From contig NZ_WURB01000017.1 of assembly GCF_009830105.1 (NCBI RefSeq), forward strand, positions 23,875 through 87,874: DNA of 64,000 bases. Reading direction: 5' to 3'. Source of the DNA: Microvirga makkahensis. GTDB lineage: Bacteria > Pseudomonadota > Alphaproteobacteria > Rhizobiales > Beijerinckiaceae. The position numbers and the translations under genes are program-made. Of the stretch, positions 25,866 to 35,255 are shown piece by piece. Every line of letters starts with the position of its first letter. Position 1 is the stretch's first letter. Below the pieces are notes generated by a model. It saw only the letters and a program-made list of their open reading frames with translations. It made no database searches and was not told the DNA's origin.

Positions 25866-26515
25866 TCAGGTCGACGGGCGTCCGGCGAGGGCCAGGCCGA
25901 TGCCGAGTGCGACCATGGCAGCTCCCGAGCCCTCCCGCAGGCGGCGGATCAAAGTGGGACGGGCCGTGGCCCCTGCCCGGATGCCGCCCGCCGCGAAGGC
26001 AACGACGACATCGGCGAGAGTGTTGAGGGCAACGGAGACAAAGCCGAGGACGGCGAATTGCAGGGCCACGTTGCCAGCGGCCGGATCCACGAACTGGGGC
26101 ACGAAGGCCAGGAAGAAGGCGGCTGTCTTGGGGTTCAAGGCCTCCACCAGCACCCCTTCCCGGAAAGCCCGGCGCGCACCGACGGGCGGTGCCACCGTCC
26201 CGCCCGCCAAGGCCGCCAACCCGTCTCGGCGTGCGGCCTGGAAGGTCCGCCAGCCGATCAGACCAAGTAGGCGGCGCCCGCGAGCTTCAGGACCGTGAAC
26301 AGCTCCGCACTCGCCAGCACGATGGCAGAGACACCCAGGCTGCCTGCGAGGACATGAACCATGCCGCCCAATCCAGTACCGAAGCTGGAGGCGATGCCTT
26401 CCGCCCGACCGCCTGCGAGGGTACGGACAGCAACGTAGAAGATGCCGGGTCCAGGCGTGATGGCGAGCACGAAGGCTGCGGCGAGGAACAGGGCGAGTTG
26501 GGTGATGTCCGGCAT
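25866..26515 (-). pseudogene. Second LysE family exporter, broken by a one-base deletion
   Basis: The frame from ATG 26515 gives MPDITQLALFLAAAFVLAITPGPGIFYVAVRTLAGGRAEG and stops after AGAAYLV at about 26258. The neighbouring frame continues GLIGWRTFQAARRDGL...EALNPKTAAFFLAFVPQFVDP to the stop at 25866. Restoring one G around 26256-26262 turns TGA into TGG and joins YLVWIGWRTF, giving a normal 216-residue LysE protein. Both halves are otherwise well conserved, so the lesion is recent or a sequence error. An ArgP-like regulator faces this gene and is also broken. Confidence 0.82.
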
Positions 26516-26653
26516 CGGCACTTTCCAGCATGTCTGAGGCTCAGCACCGACACGAAGCCCACGAGATGAAGGCTGATCATGGCGAACGCTGTTGGGATCG
26601 CCCTTCCTTAGGCGGCATGCCATGATTAGGACAGTTAAACTTCCTCAGCCCGC

Positions 26654-26668
26654 ATTAGAGCCTCTAAT
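26654..26668. promoter_or_regulatory. LysR-type operator palindrome before argP-like gene
   Basis: ATTAGAGCCTCTAAT is a perfect palindrome around one central base and fits T-N11-A. It ends two bases before the argP-like ATG at 26671, in the 155-base region shared with the divergent lysE relic. It is the probable binding site for the regulator. Confidence 0.6.
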
Positions 26669-26670
26669 CC

Positions 26671-27591
26671 ATGCTCGACTACGCCCAACTCTCGGCCCTG
26701 TTCCTCGCCGCAGCCGTCGTCCGAGCCGGCAGCTTCGAGCGGGCTGCGCAACAGCTCAACGTCACGCCCTCTGCCATCTCGCAGAGGGTGAAGCTGCTCG
26801 AGGAACGCCTCGGGGTCGTACTTGTGGTCCGGGGTCAGCCCTGCACGGCAACCGACGTTTGCCAGCGCCTGTGCCAACATGTCGAGCAGGTTGCGCTGCT
26901 GGAGAACTCCTTGCAGGAAAGCTTGCCAAGCCTTCAGGCCAAAAGCCAGCCCGCGACCCTGCGGATTGCCGTGAATGCCGACAGTCTCGCGACCTGGTTC
27001 ATCAAAGCCATGGCGAGGACCGAAGGATACCTGTTCGATCTGGTGCTGGACGATGAGGAACACAGCGCGGACTGGTTGCGGCGCGGCGAGGTGGTGGCGG
27101 CCGTGACGGGGCACAGCACGCCAATCCAAGGATGTGACTGCCATTCCCTGGGCGCCCAACGCTATGTTGCGACTACAAGCCCGGAGTATTGTGCCCGGTG
27201 GTTTACGGACGGATTCAACGAGGCCGCGGCGGTACGGGCTCCATGTCTGATCTTCAACCAGAAGGATCGGCTCCAGGCGGAGTGACTACGGCAGGTGCTG
27301 GGAGCCGATGTTCATCCCCCGCTGCACTGGCTGCCCTCCTCCCAGGCCTTTGTGGATGCGGCCCTGGCCGGGATCGGCTGGGGCATGAACCCGGAGCCGC
27401 TCGTGATCGACCACCTTCGCGCCGGCAGGCTGGTCGCGCTCAGGCCGGACCGGCCCCTGGATGTTCCGCTGTTCTGGCAGCAGAGCCGCATTGTGAGCCC
27501 TGTGCTCGGTAATGTGGCTCGTGCTGTCGTGCATGAGGCCAGGACGATGCTGGTGCAGACGTCATTCGAGCGGCGATCCAGGGCTCCGTGA
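26671..27591 (+). pseudogene. argP: ArgP/IciA-like LysR regulator with in-frame stop
   Basis: The frame opens MLDYAQLSALFLAAAVVRAGSFERAAQQLNVTPSAISQRVKLLEERLG, the ArgP-type helix-turn-helix. It stops at TGA 27283-27285 after KDRLQAE, then continues in the same frame LRQVLGADVHPPLHWLPSSQAF...GIGWGMNPEPLV to 27591. Reading the stop as Trp (TGG) gives the usual length of about 306 residues. One G-to-A change therefore explains the damage. ArgP-type regulators activate lysine/arginine exporters (LysE/ArgO), and the divergent lysE-type gene beside it is its expected target. Both being broken suggests that the export circuit has been lost. Confidence 0.85.
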
Positions 27592-27769
27592 CTTGGACAG
27601 CGTTTGCGCCTCACCACGATACCAGCTTTGAATGTCTGAAACGGGTCAGGCAGTGAACTTCGCCACCTTCTCGGAATGTCTGGTGCTTCCCCTGTCAGCG
27701 GACATTTGGCTGCCACTCACAGATCGCAGGGTTCAAACATCAACAGCCCAACTGGCCTAGGATAAGCGG

Positions 27770-28114
27770 TCAACGAGTGCTCTTCACTAAGGCGAGGAGG
27801 CAGGTCGCTTCCACGTCGCCACTTCTTGAAGCGCGTTGGAGTAGTTGCTCGATGGTTTCGTCATCACCAGGCGAATGCCTGTCGCAGACGGCAAGGACCT
27901 GCTCGTACAGATCTCGACCCGCTGGCTCGATGCCCCACACCGAGGCGAACCCAGCCCTGACCTCCTCCAAGGAGGCGTCGGGTACGTCCGCTGCCACAAA
28001 CGGGTAGGCAAGCTCAAACAAACCGCCGGCGCCCACCGTCGTGTGTTCTTCTGCAAGTGCCCCGATGGCCCGCTCGATCGCTTCCTGGATCAGCTGTTCA
28101 CGCTCATGGGTCAT
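27770..28114 (-). CDS. Hypothetical acidic protein
   Basis: A 114-residue protein from ATG 28114 (MTHEREQLIQEAIERAIGALAEEH), preceded by GGAGGTG. It is rich in Glu, Asp and Ala and predicted helical: LAYPFVAADVPDASLEEVRAGFASVWG, DLYEQVLAVCDRHSPGDDETIEQLLQRASRSGDVEATCLLAL. No membrane segment, signal peptide or known domain is seen. The base use is like that of its neighbours, so it is probably real. It lies just outside the IS630-type transposase gene. Function unknown. Confidence 0.6.
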   Translation of the reverse strand: MTHEREQLIQEAIERAIGALAEEHTTVGAGGLFELAYPFVAADVPDASLEEVRAGFASVWGIEPAGRDLYEQVLAVCDRHSPGDDETIEQLLQRASRSGDVEATCLLALVKSTR

Positions 28115-28161
28115 GGGGGGCACCTCCACCGGCTGTAAACGTCAGAATACCCGAGCACCGG

Positions 28162-29829
28162 TCACCGGTATGCGGGATCTTTGCAGGTGTTGGCCTCCGA
28201 GAACACGGCCGGCTGTCGCTCGAGCCCCCACACCCACTCGCCCGCTCGCTCCGGGTGGGCTTGGAAGTGGGCATTGCGCTCGACAAAGTAACGGTCGATC
28301 GCCGCCTTGGCCTCCTCCGCAGACGGGTAGTTGCTGTTGTGGATGACGGCACGCGCCATGCCGCTGAAGACGGCTTCAATGACATTCAGAAACGGAGCAC
28401 AGGATGGCAGCGGCACAGCCTTGATCTGCGGTCCGCCCCTAACCTGAGCGTCGGCATTGTGCTGCGCCAGCCAGTCCCTGAGCTGGTTCGACGTATGCCA
28501 GGAAGCCGCGTCCCAGGACAGGTAAAGCTGACGGCAGGCGGCATACTTCGTGACGAGGATCTCTGTCAGCCGGATCATCTCGGCCGTGTTCTTTCTTTCG
28601 CTGTAGACATAAGTGACCTGGTTCTTCGACAACTCCAGGGCCGCCGTGAGGATCAGCGTGCCGCGCGCCTTCTGCCGTGCGGGGACGGTTCGTACCGTAC
28701 CAGGGGGTGTCAGGGCTCTGCCGCCCTGCCGCCGCACAATGAACGGCCCGAACTCATCGATCGAGAAGAAGGCTTCGTCAGCTTGCAGTGATGCGAGGGT
28801 TGAGCGCAGGGTCCGAACCTTCTCAGAGTAGTCCGGGTCTGTCGATGTGAGCACCTTACGAGCTTTGCGCCAGCGCCAGCCTGCCTGGTGTGTGATCTTG
28901 CGGATCGTATCCCGACACACAGGGCTCCCTTTCTCTGCGAGAGCGTGCTGCAACGTGCCCATGGTCCAGGCCGTCCGATTGATGCCGTAGTTGAGTGGCG
29001 GCTCATGGAGGATCGTGAAGATAAGACTCTTTAGTGACTCGCTATCAACCTTCCTGCGGGGTGGGGCCCGGGGTGCAAACAGGGCTGATGCGCCGCCCCG
29101 GCCATAAGCCTGACAGTAGCTGCGGTACGTCTTCTTCTCGATGCCGAGAAAGGCGCAGATCGCAGTCGACGGCCAGCCGCGTAAGCTGCCGAGGACCACC
29201 AGCGCCCGATTGCGTGTGTGGCGGTCCCCGTCATGAAGCCGGCCCAGCAGCACGTCGAGGTTCGGCACCTGGCCCAGTTCCCGCCGCAGGTCGGCTGCTG
29301 GCATCCTGTGTTGCAGAAGCTGACGCAACCACGTGAAGGCAGCCTGCCGCGTCACCTCCTTGTGCGTCTTGCGAACTCTGGACGATGCAAGGTTCTGCCG
29401 TTCGTTCGCTCGACACTGTCGGGCCACACGCATCAGAAGGTTGACGGCGGATTGTTTGTCCAAGCCTCGGATCTCATCATAGGCGGCTTCCCACAGCATG
29501 CGATCGGTCGGCTTGAGCGATCTGATGTAGTTTCGGACGGTGTCGTACCCTCCGTTGAAGCCCTGCTGGCGAATGTGCCTGTAGATCTCGCGGTAGGATG
29601 AACTTGGATGTTCCGCGCTCGACGCCATCTGCCGGATTGTCTGCAAGTATGGTCCCAGTTTGGGAAAGACCCGCTCTCGCGGGCCATAGGGCACCGGCTG
29701 CCGCTCGCGCAGCATCTTGCGCACCGTATTCATGCTGATGCCAGTCTCGCGCGCGACCTGGCTGCGCAAGGCCCCTTCGACCAGAACCCGGTATCGGATC
29801 CGCGCCCATTGCTCAGGGTCGCTGTACAT
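28162..29829 (-). CDS. IS630 family transposase (long form)
   Basis: A 555-residue transposase. The N-terminal part is a helix-turn-helix of the type seen in IS21/IS630 proteins (MYSDPEQWARIRYRVLVEGALRSQVARETGISMNTVRKML). A second HTH follows in the middle (RGWPSTAICAFLGIEKKTYRSYCQAYGRGG). The DDE domain has the first Asp in AFFSIDEFGPFIVRR, the second in LYLSWDAASWHTSNQLRDWL and the Glu in SCAPFLNVIEAVFSGMARAVIHNSNYPS. The frame is uninterrupted, so the gene may be active. I could not find convincing terminal inverted repeats on both sides; an 8-bp inverted repeat lies upstream at 29876-29902. Confidence 0.88.
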   Translation of the reverse strand: MYSDPEQWARIRYRVLVEGALRSQVARETGISMNTVRKMLRERQPVPYGPRERVFPKLGPYLQTIRQMASSAEHPSSSYREIYRHIRQQGFNGGYDTVRNYIRSLKPTDRMLWEAAYDEIRGLDKQSAVNLLMRVARQCRANERQNLASSRVRKTHKEVTRQAAFTWLRQLLQHRMPAADLRRELGQVPNLDVLLGRLHDGDRHTRNRALVVLGSLRGWPSTAICAFLGIEKKTYRSYCQAYGRGGASALFAPRAPPRRKVDSESLKSLIFTILHEPPLNYGINRTAWTMGTLQHALAEKGSPVCRDTIRKITHQAGWRWRKARKVLTSTDPDYSEKVRTLRSTLASLQADEAFFSIDEFGPFIVRRQGGRALTPPGTVRTVPARQKARGTLILTAALELSKNQVTYVYSERKNTAEMIRLTEILVTKYAACRQLYLSWDAASWHTSNQLRDWLAQHNADAQVRGGPQIKAVPLPSCAPFLNVIEAVFSGMARAVIHNSNYPSAEEAKAAIDRYFVERNAHFQAHPERAGEWVWGLERQPAVFSEANTCKDPAYR

Positions 29830-30187
29830 GAGGTGACCTCACGCGCGATGGTGCTCGCTCACGGAGCAATTGTAACAGAATTCAGACAAGAAGTGAATTC
29901 TGCGCGGCCGGGCCGCCGCACGCATTCCGCTGCTAACAACCTCCCGTGGAATGGTCCGTGGTTTTGACCAGAGCTAGGAGGCCTGGCAGTGACTCTCGGG
30001 TCAAGCGCTGAGTTTCGCTCACTGGGAAACCCCTCGTCTTTTCAGAAGGTCCGATTTGAGTTGCTGAAGCGGACCTGCGGCCACATTGACCTGTCGGGGC
30101 GACAATCCTACGGAATCTTTGGTACGGGCAGCGAATCTGCCTGTTCTGGTACCGAACCGGCTGAACGCATTTGCAGAGGACCGCCTC
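29830..30187. other. Intergenic region upstream of IS630 transposase and of the LLM oxidoreductase
   Basis: These two genes diverge from here, so both promoters must lie in it. It contains the inverted repeat CAGAATTC-N11-GAATTCTG at 29876-29902, which may be an IS end or an operator. A weak hairpin GGCAG-CGAAT-CTGCC lies around 30130. No gene is supported. Confidence 0.5.
29876..29902. repeat. Inverted repeat upstream of IS630-type transposase
   Basis: Arms CAGAATTC and GAATTCTG are separated by 11 bases, 47 bases upstream of the transposase start. No matching copy is seen on the other side of the transposase gene, so it is not proven to be the element end. Confidence 0.5.
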
Positions 30188-31204
30188 ATGAAGAAGATTG
30201 GCTTTCTCTCGTTCGGGCACTGGTCGCCCTCACCGCAGTCACAGACACGGTCAGCCCGTGATGCTCTCCTCCAGTCCATCGATCTTGCCGTGGCGGCCGA
30301 AGAGCTTGGCGCAGACGGCGCCTACTTCCGCGTCCACCACTTCGCGCGCCAGCTCGCTTCGCCCTTCCCGCTGCTGGCGGCCATCGGCGCGAGGACAAGC
30401 CGCATCGAGATCGGTACAGCCGTTATCGACATGCGCTACGAGAACCCTCTCTACATGGCTGAGGATGCCGGCGCGGCCGATCTGATCAGCGGCGGGCGCA
30501 TTCAGCTCGGAATCAGCCGCGGTTCGCCTGAGCAGGTGATCGATGGCTGGCGCTATTTTGGCTACGCGCCCGAGGAGGGCAAAAGCGACGCCGACATGGC
30601 CCGCCATCATGCAGAGGTGTTTCTCAACGTCCTCGAGGGCGAGGGCTTTGCTGAGCCGAACCCACGCCCGATGTTTCCCAACCCGCCCGGCCTGCTGCGC
30701 CCCGAGCCGCATTCGGAAGGTCTTCGCGAGCGCATCTGGTGGGGGGCTGCCTCCAATGCGACTGCCGTATGGGCGGCGCAGCGGGGCATGAACCTCCAGA
30801 GTTCCACCCTGAAAGAAGACGAGACGGGCGAGCCTTTCCACATCCAGCAGGCAAAGCAGATCCGCCGCTATAGGGAAGCATGGAAAGAGGCGGGGCATGC
30901 CCGCGAGCCCCGCATCTCGGTTTCGCGCTCGATCTTCGCGCTCGTGAACGACCGCGACCGCGCTTATTTCGGGCACGGCAAGGACAGCGACCAGATCGGC
31001 GTCCTCGACAACATGCGCGCGATCTTCGGCCGTTCCTACGCTGGAGAGCCGGACCAGCTCGTGAACGAACTCAAGGCGGATGAGGCGGTTGCAGAGGCTG
31101 ATACGCTGCTTCTGACCGTGCCGAACCAGCTCGGCGTCGCCTACAATGTCCATATCATCGAGACGATCCTGAAGCATGTGGCTCCCGCACTGGGATGGCG
31201 ATGA
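30188..31204 (+). CDS. LLM class flavin-dependent oxidoreductase
   Basis: A 338-residue luciferase-like monooxygenase from ATG 30188 (MKKIGFLSFGHWSPSPQSQTRS), with AGAGGACC upstream. Family segments: AEELGADGAYFRVHHFARQLASPFPLLAAIGARTSRIEIGTAVIDMRYENPLYMAEDAGAADLISGGRIQLGISRGS, then the insertion region, and a TIM-barrel C terminus (LLLTVPNQLGVAYNVHIIETIL). Such enzymes use FMNH2 from a reductase to oxidise alkanes, sulfonates or other organics. No partner reductase is nearby. The longer upstream frame (from 30086) has no better start. Confidence 0.9.
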   Translation: MKKIGFLSFGHWSPSPQSQTRSARDALLQSIDLAVAAEELGADGAYFRVHHFARQLASPFPLLAAIGARTSRIEIGTAVIDMRYENPLYMAEDAGAADLISGGRIQLGISRGSPEQVIDGWRYFGYAPEEGKSDADMARHHAEVFLNVLEGEGFAEPNPRPMFPNPPGLLRPEPHSEGLRERIWWGAASNATAVWAAQRGMNLQSSTLKEDETGEPFHIQQAKQIRRYREAWKEAGHAREPRISVSRSIFALVNDRDRAYFGHGKDSDQIGVLDNMRAIFGRSYAGEPDQLVNELKADEAVAEADTLLLTVPNQLGVAYNVHIIETILKHVAPALGWR

Positions 31205-31424
31205 CGATCGGCCCGTGGTTCAGCCGCTCCAACAAATCGTCGTGATCTTGAGGCCAACCGCCCGGATGTCTCCATTTGGATCAGAGCAGGAGATTGGCGA
31301 AAGGAAAGGAACGTCTGGCCAACTCTGGTAAGCTAACGAAGATTCTAAGGGGCGCCGGATCTGATCTCCTGTTGGCTGGTACGGCCATGTTTCATGGCGG
31401 GGGCTTCTCTTCAGGAGAACTGCA

Positions 31425-32056
31425 ATGCAAGACAGGATCGCGGAGCATCCTCTCCGCACCACAACACCTTGGAACCGCGGCAAGCTGATTGGACCCAAGC
31501 CGCCTCTGAAGGTCAAGGAGATCTGGTTCATTCGGGTCAGGCTCTAAGTCGCCAACTGCATCCGGTATTTGGCCCTGTTCAACCTCGCTCTCGACAGCAA
31601 GCTGCGCGTCTGTGACCTGGTCGCGATCCGGGTCGATATGTGGCGCCCAATGGGCGGGTGCGATCTCGAGCAACCATCATGTAGCGGAAGACGGGCCGTC
31701 TCGTTCAGTTCGAAATCACGGAGCATACCCGCGAAGCTGTCGGGCGCTGGCTCGAGAAGAAAGAGTTGCACAAGGGCGAGCCACTCTTTCCCAGCCGTGT
31801 CGATCGGCGAAGGTCTATGACAACACGCCAGTACGCCCGTCTACTTGGAGCCTAGCTTCGCTCAATCGAGCTCGATCCCTTAGCCTACGGCACCCATTCC
31901 CTGCGACGGACCAAGGCTTCGATGATCTATCGGAAAACCGGCAATCTCCGGGCCGTCCAGCTTCTGTTCGGCCACACCAAGATCGAGAGTACTGTTCGGC
32001 ATCTCGGGATCGACGTCGACGACGCCCTTCTGATTGCAGACCAAGTTGAGATCTAA
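31425..32056 (+). pseudogene. Tyrosine recombinase/integrase relic, near full length with several stops
   Basis: From ATG 31425 the sequence reads MQDRIAEHPLRTTTPWNRG, then KLIGPKPPLKVKEIWFIRVRL and a TAA where the family has Gln. It continues LALFNLALDSKLRVCDLVAIRVD, loses one base after RVD, then NGRVRSRATIM with TAG in place of Gln. GRLVQFEITEHTREAVGRWLEKKELHKGEPLFPSR follows, and LLGA with TAG in place of Trp. The catalytic end is HSLRRTKASMIYRKTGNLRAVQLLFGHTK and TVRHLGIDV. The catalytic Tyr of the relic at 18895 is His here. All three stops are single transitions. It was a full member of the short integrase family of about 200 residues. Confidence 0.8.
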
Positions 32057-32062
32057 GTGCCT

Positions 32063-32087
32063 GAGGCGGCTCCCGACGAGCCGCCTC
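32063..32087 (+). terminator. Hairpin following second integrase relic
   Basis: GAGGCGGCTC and GAGCCGCCTC form a perfect ten-bp stem with a five-base loop directly after the integrase stop. It is the counterpart of 19221-19242. Similarity between the two units continues for about 100 further bases. Confidence 0.65.
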
Positions 32088-32224
32088 ACAGCCTGCGCCT
32101 GCTACGAGACAAGGTCCGGATGTGAGACTCAAGCAGCCACAGGACAAACGACGGGCGCGTGCCAAAACTCGACCTTCATCAGGAGGCCTCAAAGGCCCGA
32201 GTCTTGAAATCGCTTGGCTTTATG

Positions 32225-34894
32225 TCACTTGCTATCAGATGACCACGTCTTTGCCCGCGCTGCGATGAACTGCGGCACATCTTGCGCAGGCATCGGGCGC
32301 CCTACGTGATATCCTTGTACCAAGGCGCAGCCCTGCTCCCGAAGAAGGGTCATCTGTGCGGCGGTCTCGACGCCTTCCGCAACCACCTTGATGCCAAGGC
32401 TTTGACCCAGGCCAAGAACAGCCCGGACAATCGCGGCATCTCCCGCGTCCGTTTCCAGTTTGCTCACGAATGAGCGGTCGATCTTGATCACGTCCACCGG
32501 GAACCGCTTCAGGTGTGCCAGCGACGCATAGCCAGTGCCAAAATCATCAAGGGCAATCGTCACCCCGGCCGCGCTCAAAGTGCGAAGCGCACGTTCGACC
32601 GTGTCGGCGCTGGAATCGAGGAGGACACTTTCCGTCACCTCAACCTCGAGGCAACTCGTCGGCACGCCGGCCCAGCCCAATTCCTCAAGCACCCGCTCGG
32701 CATAGTCACCGCGACGGAGCTCGACCGCCGCAGCGTTGATGGCAACCCGGCCGACGTCTAGCCCAGCTTCGAGCCAGCCGCCTATATCCCGGAACACCCG
32801 AATGCGCATGCGCTCGCCAATCGCAATGCCCAGACCTGGATCATCAAAGGCGGGCGCAATCGCCCCCGGAGATTGGATTCCACGCCTGGGGTGGCGCCAG
32901 CGCAGAAGAGCTTCGAAGCCGCCCAGCGCGCCCGAGGCCGGCGCCACCTTGGGCTGGTAGAAGGGTTCGATCCAGCCGAACGTCACCGCCTTGCCAGCGA
33001 TTTCCAGGGCCGAGGCCGTCCGCTGCGCCGCCTCACGCATGGCCGGATTGAACATCGTGAACGTGCCGCGTCCGCGGACCTTGCCGTGGTAGAGGGCAAG
33101 GTCCGCCTGCTTCAGAAGTTGCTCCGCCGTCATGCCGGACCCGGCGGCACAAGTGGCACCAATGCTGATGCGGAACTCAAGCGTGCTGCCATGGTGCCTG
33201 AGAGGCTCCTGCATCTGGGCCATAACTGCCTTGGCCGTCGTGGCAACCTGAGTCTCGTCCGCTACCTCAGGAAGGAGGATGGCGAATTCATCCCCACCCA
33301 GACGAGCGACCGTATCGGTGGCCCCGACCGCGCTACGCAGCCGCATGCCGAGGGCCTGTAAGAGGGTATCCCCGACATCGTGTCCAAATCGGTCGTTTGT
33401 CTTCTTGAGATGATCCATGTCGATCAGCAACAGACCGACCATCCTATGGGAACGGGCGGCCTCGGCGACCGTCTGCCGAAGCCGTTCGTGAAAGAGCCGG
33501 CGATTGGGCAAGCCGGTTAGATCGTCGTGATAGGCGGCGTGGCGAAGGTGCTCCTTGGCGAGTTTCCTATCATGAATATCCTCGACAGTACCGTACCAGC
33601 GCAGAACGGCACCATCCTGATTCCGCCGGGCTGCGGCCCGTGCACGACACCAGCGGTAGCTCCCGTCCGCCAGGCGGATACGGTATTCCGTATCGAATGG
33701 CTCGCCACTCATGACAGAGTGCTGCCAGCACTCCTGCGCCGGTGCCACGTCGTCAGGGTGCAATGCGCTCTGCCACCCCGAACCCAGCGCCCGTTCGACC
33801 GGTACGCCTGTGTGCTCATACCATCGGGAGGAGGTGTCGAGGATGTTGCCCTGGGGATCCGCCGTCCAGGGGATCTGGGGATTCAATTCGACCGAGTGGC
33901 GGTAATGTTCCTCGCTCTCGCGGAGTGTCGCCTCATTCTGCTGGCGCTCGATCGCCAGAGCCGCCAGGTGCCGAACGGCATCGATGCGAGCCATTTCACT
34001 TTCGGTGGGGGCACGTCGCTCACCGTGGTAAAAGGCAAAGGTACCCAGCACCTCGCCGGAGCGCGTCAGAACAGGCTTGGACCAGCAGGCCTGCAAGCCA
34101 TGGAACAGCGCCACATCACGCCAGTCTGCCCAGAGCGGATCGGAGGCAATATCGGTGACGATCACATTCCGGCATTCGGCGGCAGCGGTCCCGCACGAGC
34201 CCACGCCAGGTCCGACAGGTAAGCCATCGATGGCAGCGTTGTAGGGTGCCGGAAGGCTCGGTGCCGCTCCGTGGCAAAGCACCTGCCGCTCCCTGTCCAG
34301 CAACAGAATGGAGCAGCGGGCAGCGGGGATCTGCTCCTCGGCCAGACGGCAGAGCGCTTCCAGAACCTCGTGAAGGGGACGATCGGCGGCGATCATTTCC
34401 AACACGCGGGTATGCCCCTGATGGATCAGTTCAGCTTGCTTCCGGTCTTGGATATCTTCGATGATGCCGTACCAGCGCGCAATCGCGCCGGTCTGATCCC
34501 GCTGGGCTCCTGCCCGGGCCCGGAACCAGCGATAGCTGCCATCGGCCACCCTGATCCGGTACTCGCACTGATAGGACTCACCCGTGGACAGGGTCTTGCG
34601 CCTTGTCTCCATAACCCGCGCCACATCGTCCGGGTGAACAAGCCTGATCCAGCCGCTCCCGAGTAACTCCTCATAGGGGATGTCCAGCAGGTCGGTCCAA
34701 CCCGGACCGACATGGATGATCCTGCCCTTCCCGTCCGACGTCCAGGGGATCTGCTGGCTGAGTTCGACCGCGTGGCGATAGAGCGTTTCATCCACCTCTA
34801 AACCTAGATCGCGAGACAGATCGCTGGCAGTGGTAGCGTGATTGTCCATTCCATGTTGTCTTTGTCGATTGAGGCTCCGAGCAGTGGGGATCAT
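32225..34894 (-). CDS. Cyclic-di-GMP signalling protein PAS-GAF-PAS-GGDEF-EAL
   Basis: An 889-residue soluble signalling protein. In order: PAS/PAC (about 40-155, IPWTSDGKGRIIHVGPGW...GSYRWFRARAGAQRD), GAF (about 160-315, AARCSILLLDRERQVLCHGAAPSLP) and a second PAS/PAC (about 330-450). A GGDEF domain follows (about 460-620) with HDDLTGLPNRRLFHERL and an intact RLGGDEFAI active site, then EAL (about 635-885) with GFEALLRWRHP, EVEVTESVLLD, DDFGTGYASLAHLKRFPVDVIKIDRSF and VVAEGVET. Both synthase and phosphodiesterase motifs look intact, so it could make or break c-di-GMP depending on input. No membrane segment is seen. ATG 34894 is used; ATG 34849 (MDNHATTAS) is a good alternative. Confidence 0.93.
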   Translation of the reverse strand: MIPTARSLNRQRQHGMDNHATTASDLSRDLGLEVDETLYRHAVELSQQIPWTSDGKGRIIHVGPGWTDLLDIPYEELLGSGWIRLVHPDDVARVMETRRKTLSTGESYQCEYRIRVADGSYRWFRARAGAQRDQTGAIARWYGIIEDIQDRKQAELIHQGHTRVLEMIAADRPLHEVLEALCRLAEEQIPAARCSILLLDRERQVLCHGAAPSLPAPYNAAIDGLPVGPGVGSCGTAAAECRNVIVTDIASDPLWADWRDVALFHGLQACWSKPVLTRSGEVLGTFAFYHGERRAPTESEMARIDAVRHLAALAIERQQNEATLRESEEHYRHSVELNPQIPWTADPQGNILDTSSRWYEHTGVPVERALGSGWQSALHPDDVAPAQECWQHSVMSGEPFDTEYRIRLADGSYRWCRARAAARRNQDGAVLRWYGTVEDIHDRKLAKEHLRHAAYHDDLTGLPNRRLFHERLRQTVAEAARSHRMVGLLLIDMDHLKKTNDRFGHDVGDTLLQALGMRLRSAVGATDTVARLGGDEFAILLPEVADETQVATTAKAVMAQMQEPLRHHGSTLEFRISIGATCAAGSGMTAEQLLKQADLALYHGKVRGRGTFTMFNPAMREAAQRTASALEIAGKAVTFGWIEPFYQPKVAPASGALGGFEALLRWRHPRRGIQSPGAIAPAFDDPGLGIAIGERMRIRVFRDIGGWLEAGLDVGRVAINAAAVELRRGDYAERVLEELGWAGVPTSCLEVEVTESVLLDSSADTVERALRTLSAAGVTIALDDFGTGYASLAHLKRFPVDVIKIDRSFVSKLETDAGDAAIVRAVLGLGQSLGIKVVAEGVETAAQMTLLREQGCALVQGYHVGRPMPAQDVPQFIAARAKTWSSDSK

Positions 34895-35255
34895 TTTTGA
34901 ACCACAGCATCGGGACTGTCGATTAGGGTATTCGGCCTAATCTTTCGCTTCGATAGAACAATACACTTGCACCACCACACCATTCCGCTGCCGTTGCTGG
35001 GAGAACATCGGGTCGGGCTGGTCCCTTATTGAGTTTGCCCCGGCAACCCTTTGTTCGCGCCCGAGATCTTTAACTACCTAGCATTGACCGAGATCAATCC
35101 AGTGCGCCACATGCGATGCTAGAAGATCCGCCAATCGCATTAACGTGTGTGAAGGCATAGCGTGTGTACGGCTATAAGCTTAACCCTTCGTGGAAGAGTA
35201 CTTCAGTTGTATGATTGAGCGGTCATGATGTTACGGTCGCTCGCGAGAGCGTGTG
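34895..35255. other. Intergenic region
   Basis: This is the region between the divergent c-di-GMP gene and the small gene at 35256. It must hold both promoters. No gene, clear repeat or terminator is recognised. Confidence 0.45.

Noticed and set aside
28162..29829. IS21 element
   Set aside because: The N-terminal HTH is IS21-like, but the DDE domain order (SIDEFG, SWDAASWH, NVIEAVFS) is that of IS630. There is no IstB ATPase gene beside it.
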